The notes below the pieces were generated by a model. It was not told the DNA's origin. It saw only the letters and a list, made by a program, of their open reading frames with translations, and did no database searches. Of a stretch of 64,000 nt of DNA, positions 61,615 through 64,000 are shown piece after piece. The translations under genes and the position numbers were made by a program. Numbering within the stretch: the first letter of the stretch is position 1; the number at the start of each line of letters is the position of its first letter. This DNA is from Topomyia yanbarensis. Taxonomy: Eukaryota; Arthropoda; Insecta; Diptera; Culicidae. Location: contig NC_080672.1 in NCBI RefSeq assembly GCF_030247195.1, positions 95,862,113 to 95,926,112 of the forward strand, read 5' to 3'.

Positions 61615-62110
61615 ATCGATAACCCTAACAATATTGGTATTTCCGAAACGGGCTTGACAAGTACATGATGAAAATGGATATTTGGTACATTTTTGAAATT
61701 CAGGATGGAGACGTCCGATTGAACAATAATCTCGATAACCCTAAAAATTTGGGAATTTTTGAAACGGGCTTGACGAGTAGATGATAGAAATGGTAGCTTG
61801 AAACTATTTCGAACAATTTCTGTATAAGCTGTGAGGGTATTTTTAGGCGGGTTTGACGAATAAATGAGCGATGCCCTTTTGGAGGCCTTCTGGTTGATAA
61901 AATTTTTTATAATCATATCATCCGCATCACAAATCGCTATATCTATATCTATTCTATGATTATTTTATTTAGAAAATGTCAATATTTTAGGTTATACAGA
62001 TATCTTCACTGGAATTCGCTATCTTAATTTTCAAAATGGCTTCATACATTGATTTTCGTCATCTACTCGTCAATCCTTCCCGATCAATCTAGAATATTCC
62101 CAGTTGGGAG
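61615..62110. repeat. Diverged 116-bp minisatellite units
   Basis: AACCCTAACAATATTGGTAT at 61621 recurs as AACCCTAAAAATTTGGGAAT at 61737, again 116 bp. Each is followed by a CGGGCTTGAC(A/G)AGTA word. The units correspond to those in 37.2-39.6 kb. A third, weaker or inverted unit may reach 62110. Confidence 0.65.
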
Positions 62111-64000
62111 TTTCTCTTGACTGCCTTGGGTTAATGGTTAGTGGTAGATTAGTTTGAGGTCTGACGTTGATGATATAAATCGGCTAGGCTCTGCACTGCC
62201 ACCATACTCGATACTTTCCATCTTTGTATGTGGTAGTAGCGATATCTTGGTCAGGCGGGAGAAGTCTTGCTTGTTATTGTTGAAAATTGCGGATATTGGG
62301 TTCAATTCCCGATGCCATCAAACATCTTCCCAGGATGGAAATTTGCTTGATGGACTCTGGTTGTTTGCGAAATATTTGAAGCCTATCTGGTTGCGGTCTT
62401 TTGAAGGAAAATCTATGTCTGAACTGTTAACCAGTCCGTATTTGTTTTGTTCACTGGTTTAGTCGTGTGTAAAAATATCAATTATCTATTAGATAAATCG
62501 TCCAGCTGACACCTTTGTAGGGGTATGAGGTGAAACCATCATCATCATCATCCCATTCCGAAAATATCAAAGTTTTATTAGTAACAGTTAGATAAGAATA
62601 TGTTAAATTGTATACAACTTCATACTGTACTGTGCGTATTCAACCATTTTTTTGAACACTTTTAAAAACACTTGCGATAAATTAAACCAGAATGGTTCAA
62701 TTGCACTGTTAAATGAATCTAATAAGGTTACGTTCACGTACTTCAGAAAACCATTGGAGCGACTGGAACGTAGTTGATTGTGGTATATTTGCAGTGCCAA
62801 CAGAAACAATAAACTTCAACAATTATATTAAAATAAATTAAATTCAGTTAAAAACGCGGGCCCCCAAAACAGACCCGGGCCCCAGGGTAGTTGCCCCCCT
62901 CTGACCCCCCCCCCCCCTCTCGTCGGGCATGCACAGTACAACCAGACAATTAAACGATACAGTTACCTATGTTTTTGAAATATATTAGTTCTGGTCTGTT
63001 GATACCGAGGCTGTTTCTTTAAATTGTGCTGTATGCGAGGACTAAACTCTGACAGTGATGCTTCACTTTGATGTGTAATCAATTCTCCAAATTAATAGGT
63101 GAATGAAGAATATCTCTATTATTTTCAAGTATTTCAATTTAGACTGGTCAGATGCAATGTAATTAAACTGTTTTGTCAGATTTCAATGACTGTCCTATTT
63201 CACCTACACCATAGCTTTTTTATCATAGCTCTTCTCAATAATCAACATAATGCGGTAGATTGCATTGGTATTTTTAATTGTCCCTTCTGCTCGAGAGTTC
63301 AATCCAGAGTGCAGTTCAATCAAAAACAGAGTGACATTCCCCAGCAACGAAACAACAGAGATTGCATTTTTCAACTCGGATACAAACACACGCATGAGTA
63401 ATAATCAACAATCTGTCATGCGTGTTACTCTTGTCCCATGGTTGCAAAAAATGTGAAGCCTATCGGATGAATATTGATGCACGAAATGAAACTTCTTTAC
63501 TTGATGCCATCCGAACGAACGCTTTGCGATGCAATGTCATCGTAACTATACTCTGCGACCGGTCAATCCTATCGTGTTCAATTACGTTATTGGACGAGTA
63601 AATCCATGGGGAGTGCTATCGTTGTGCAATTCTTACTAACAAGGGAAGAGGCTTCAGTCATGTCCCAGTAAGTAATAAATTGGGTTAATCTGTTGATGGA
63701 CAGATCAGAAACAACTGTAAAACAGTGAAATGAAAAAAAATCTCGGTTTATCATTGTTTTCTATTCAATGAGCTTTAATAGATCTGAGTCAATTCCACCA
63801 ATTTTGCGATGTTAGGCTTCGATATACTTTCTACGTAAACTCCAAACTGATATTATGAAAAATTGGAAAAGGAACTGTCCATAAGTATCACTAATAATTT
63901 TGTGAAAACATATTAGCCACTCTACCATATGAAACGTTCGGGGGGTAACATATATGATGTTCGTTTAAAAGATTGCCATAACAGTTGAAATAATAATATC
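62111..64000. other. No gene recognised; short low-complexity runs
   Basis: A CATCATCATCATC run is near 62540 and a 13-C run at 62905-62917. The remaining sequence is AT-rich with chance frames only. Confidence 0.35.

Noticed and set aside
62115..62310. A possible tRNA-derived SINE (TTAATGGTTAG and GGTTCAATTCC)
   Set aside because: The A-like and B-like boxes are about 165 bp apart, far too wide, and no tail was seen.
60446..62930. Two GGGCCCCAGGG-rich patches as ends of a hAT-type element
   Set aside because: Both lie in the same orientation and no matching 8-bp flanks were found.
1..64000. CRISPR arrays, operons, bacterial promoters, rRNA genes
   Set aside because: The sequence is eukaryotic; tandem repeats here lack unique spacers, and no rRNA-like sequence was seen.

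Overview
This is eukaryotic DNA: AT-rich, gene-poor and built mostly from transposable elements and tandem repeats. The best guess is a culicine (Aedes-like) mosquito. The reasons are tRNA-derived SINEs of the Feilai type, LOA-type LINE fragments, a BEL/Pao retrotransposon, dense short inverted-repeat elements of the hAT and TA-target types, a metazoan replication-dependent histone H1 end, and a candidate 62-nt intron. Species is inference.

Layout. 1-154: 3' end of a histone H1 gene with its mRNA stem-loop. 155-25 kb: repeats, including a long-TIR element (461-890), a 145-bp tandem array split by an insertion with a 14-bp duplication (2.26-3.06 kb), short hAT-like elements (4.4, 7.3, 21.2 and 22.6 kb), a TA-flanked element (5.6-6.8 kb), foldback repeats (9.3 and 12.0 kb), two SINEs (9.7 and 13.0 kb) and a LINE endonuclease remnant (20.4-21.1 kb, minus). 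25.63-25.68 kb: a possible signal-peptide first exon. 26.4-32.5 kb: a 6-kb chain of simple repeats whose 7-8 bp word changes step by step, with an uninterrupted 3.0-kb (AAATTTC)n core. 33-36.8 kb: mostly unique, intron-like sequence. 36.8-39.8 kb: a foldback element with 116-bp minisatellite arms and a nested 1-kb element. 41.3-47.3 kb: two copies of one repeat family, one turned into a ~2-kb palindrome, the other split by a foldback hAT element. 47.9-49.25 kb: remains of a decayed membrane-protein gene (minus). 49.7-50.3 kb: two mirror-image tRNA-like sequences. 51.6-55.2 kb: a broken BEL/Pao element. 56.5-60.3 kb: a 3.75-kb hAT-type element carrying a LINE 3' fragment and a small MITE.

No complete host gene is visible, so there is no operon or pathway to describe. 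The window reads as intergenic or large-intron sequence next to a histone gene, shaped by nested insertion, inverted duplication and repeat slippage. All homology calls are from motif recognition by eye; no database search was run.
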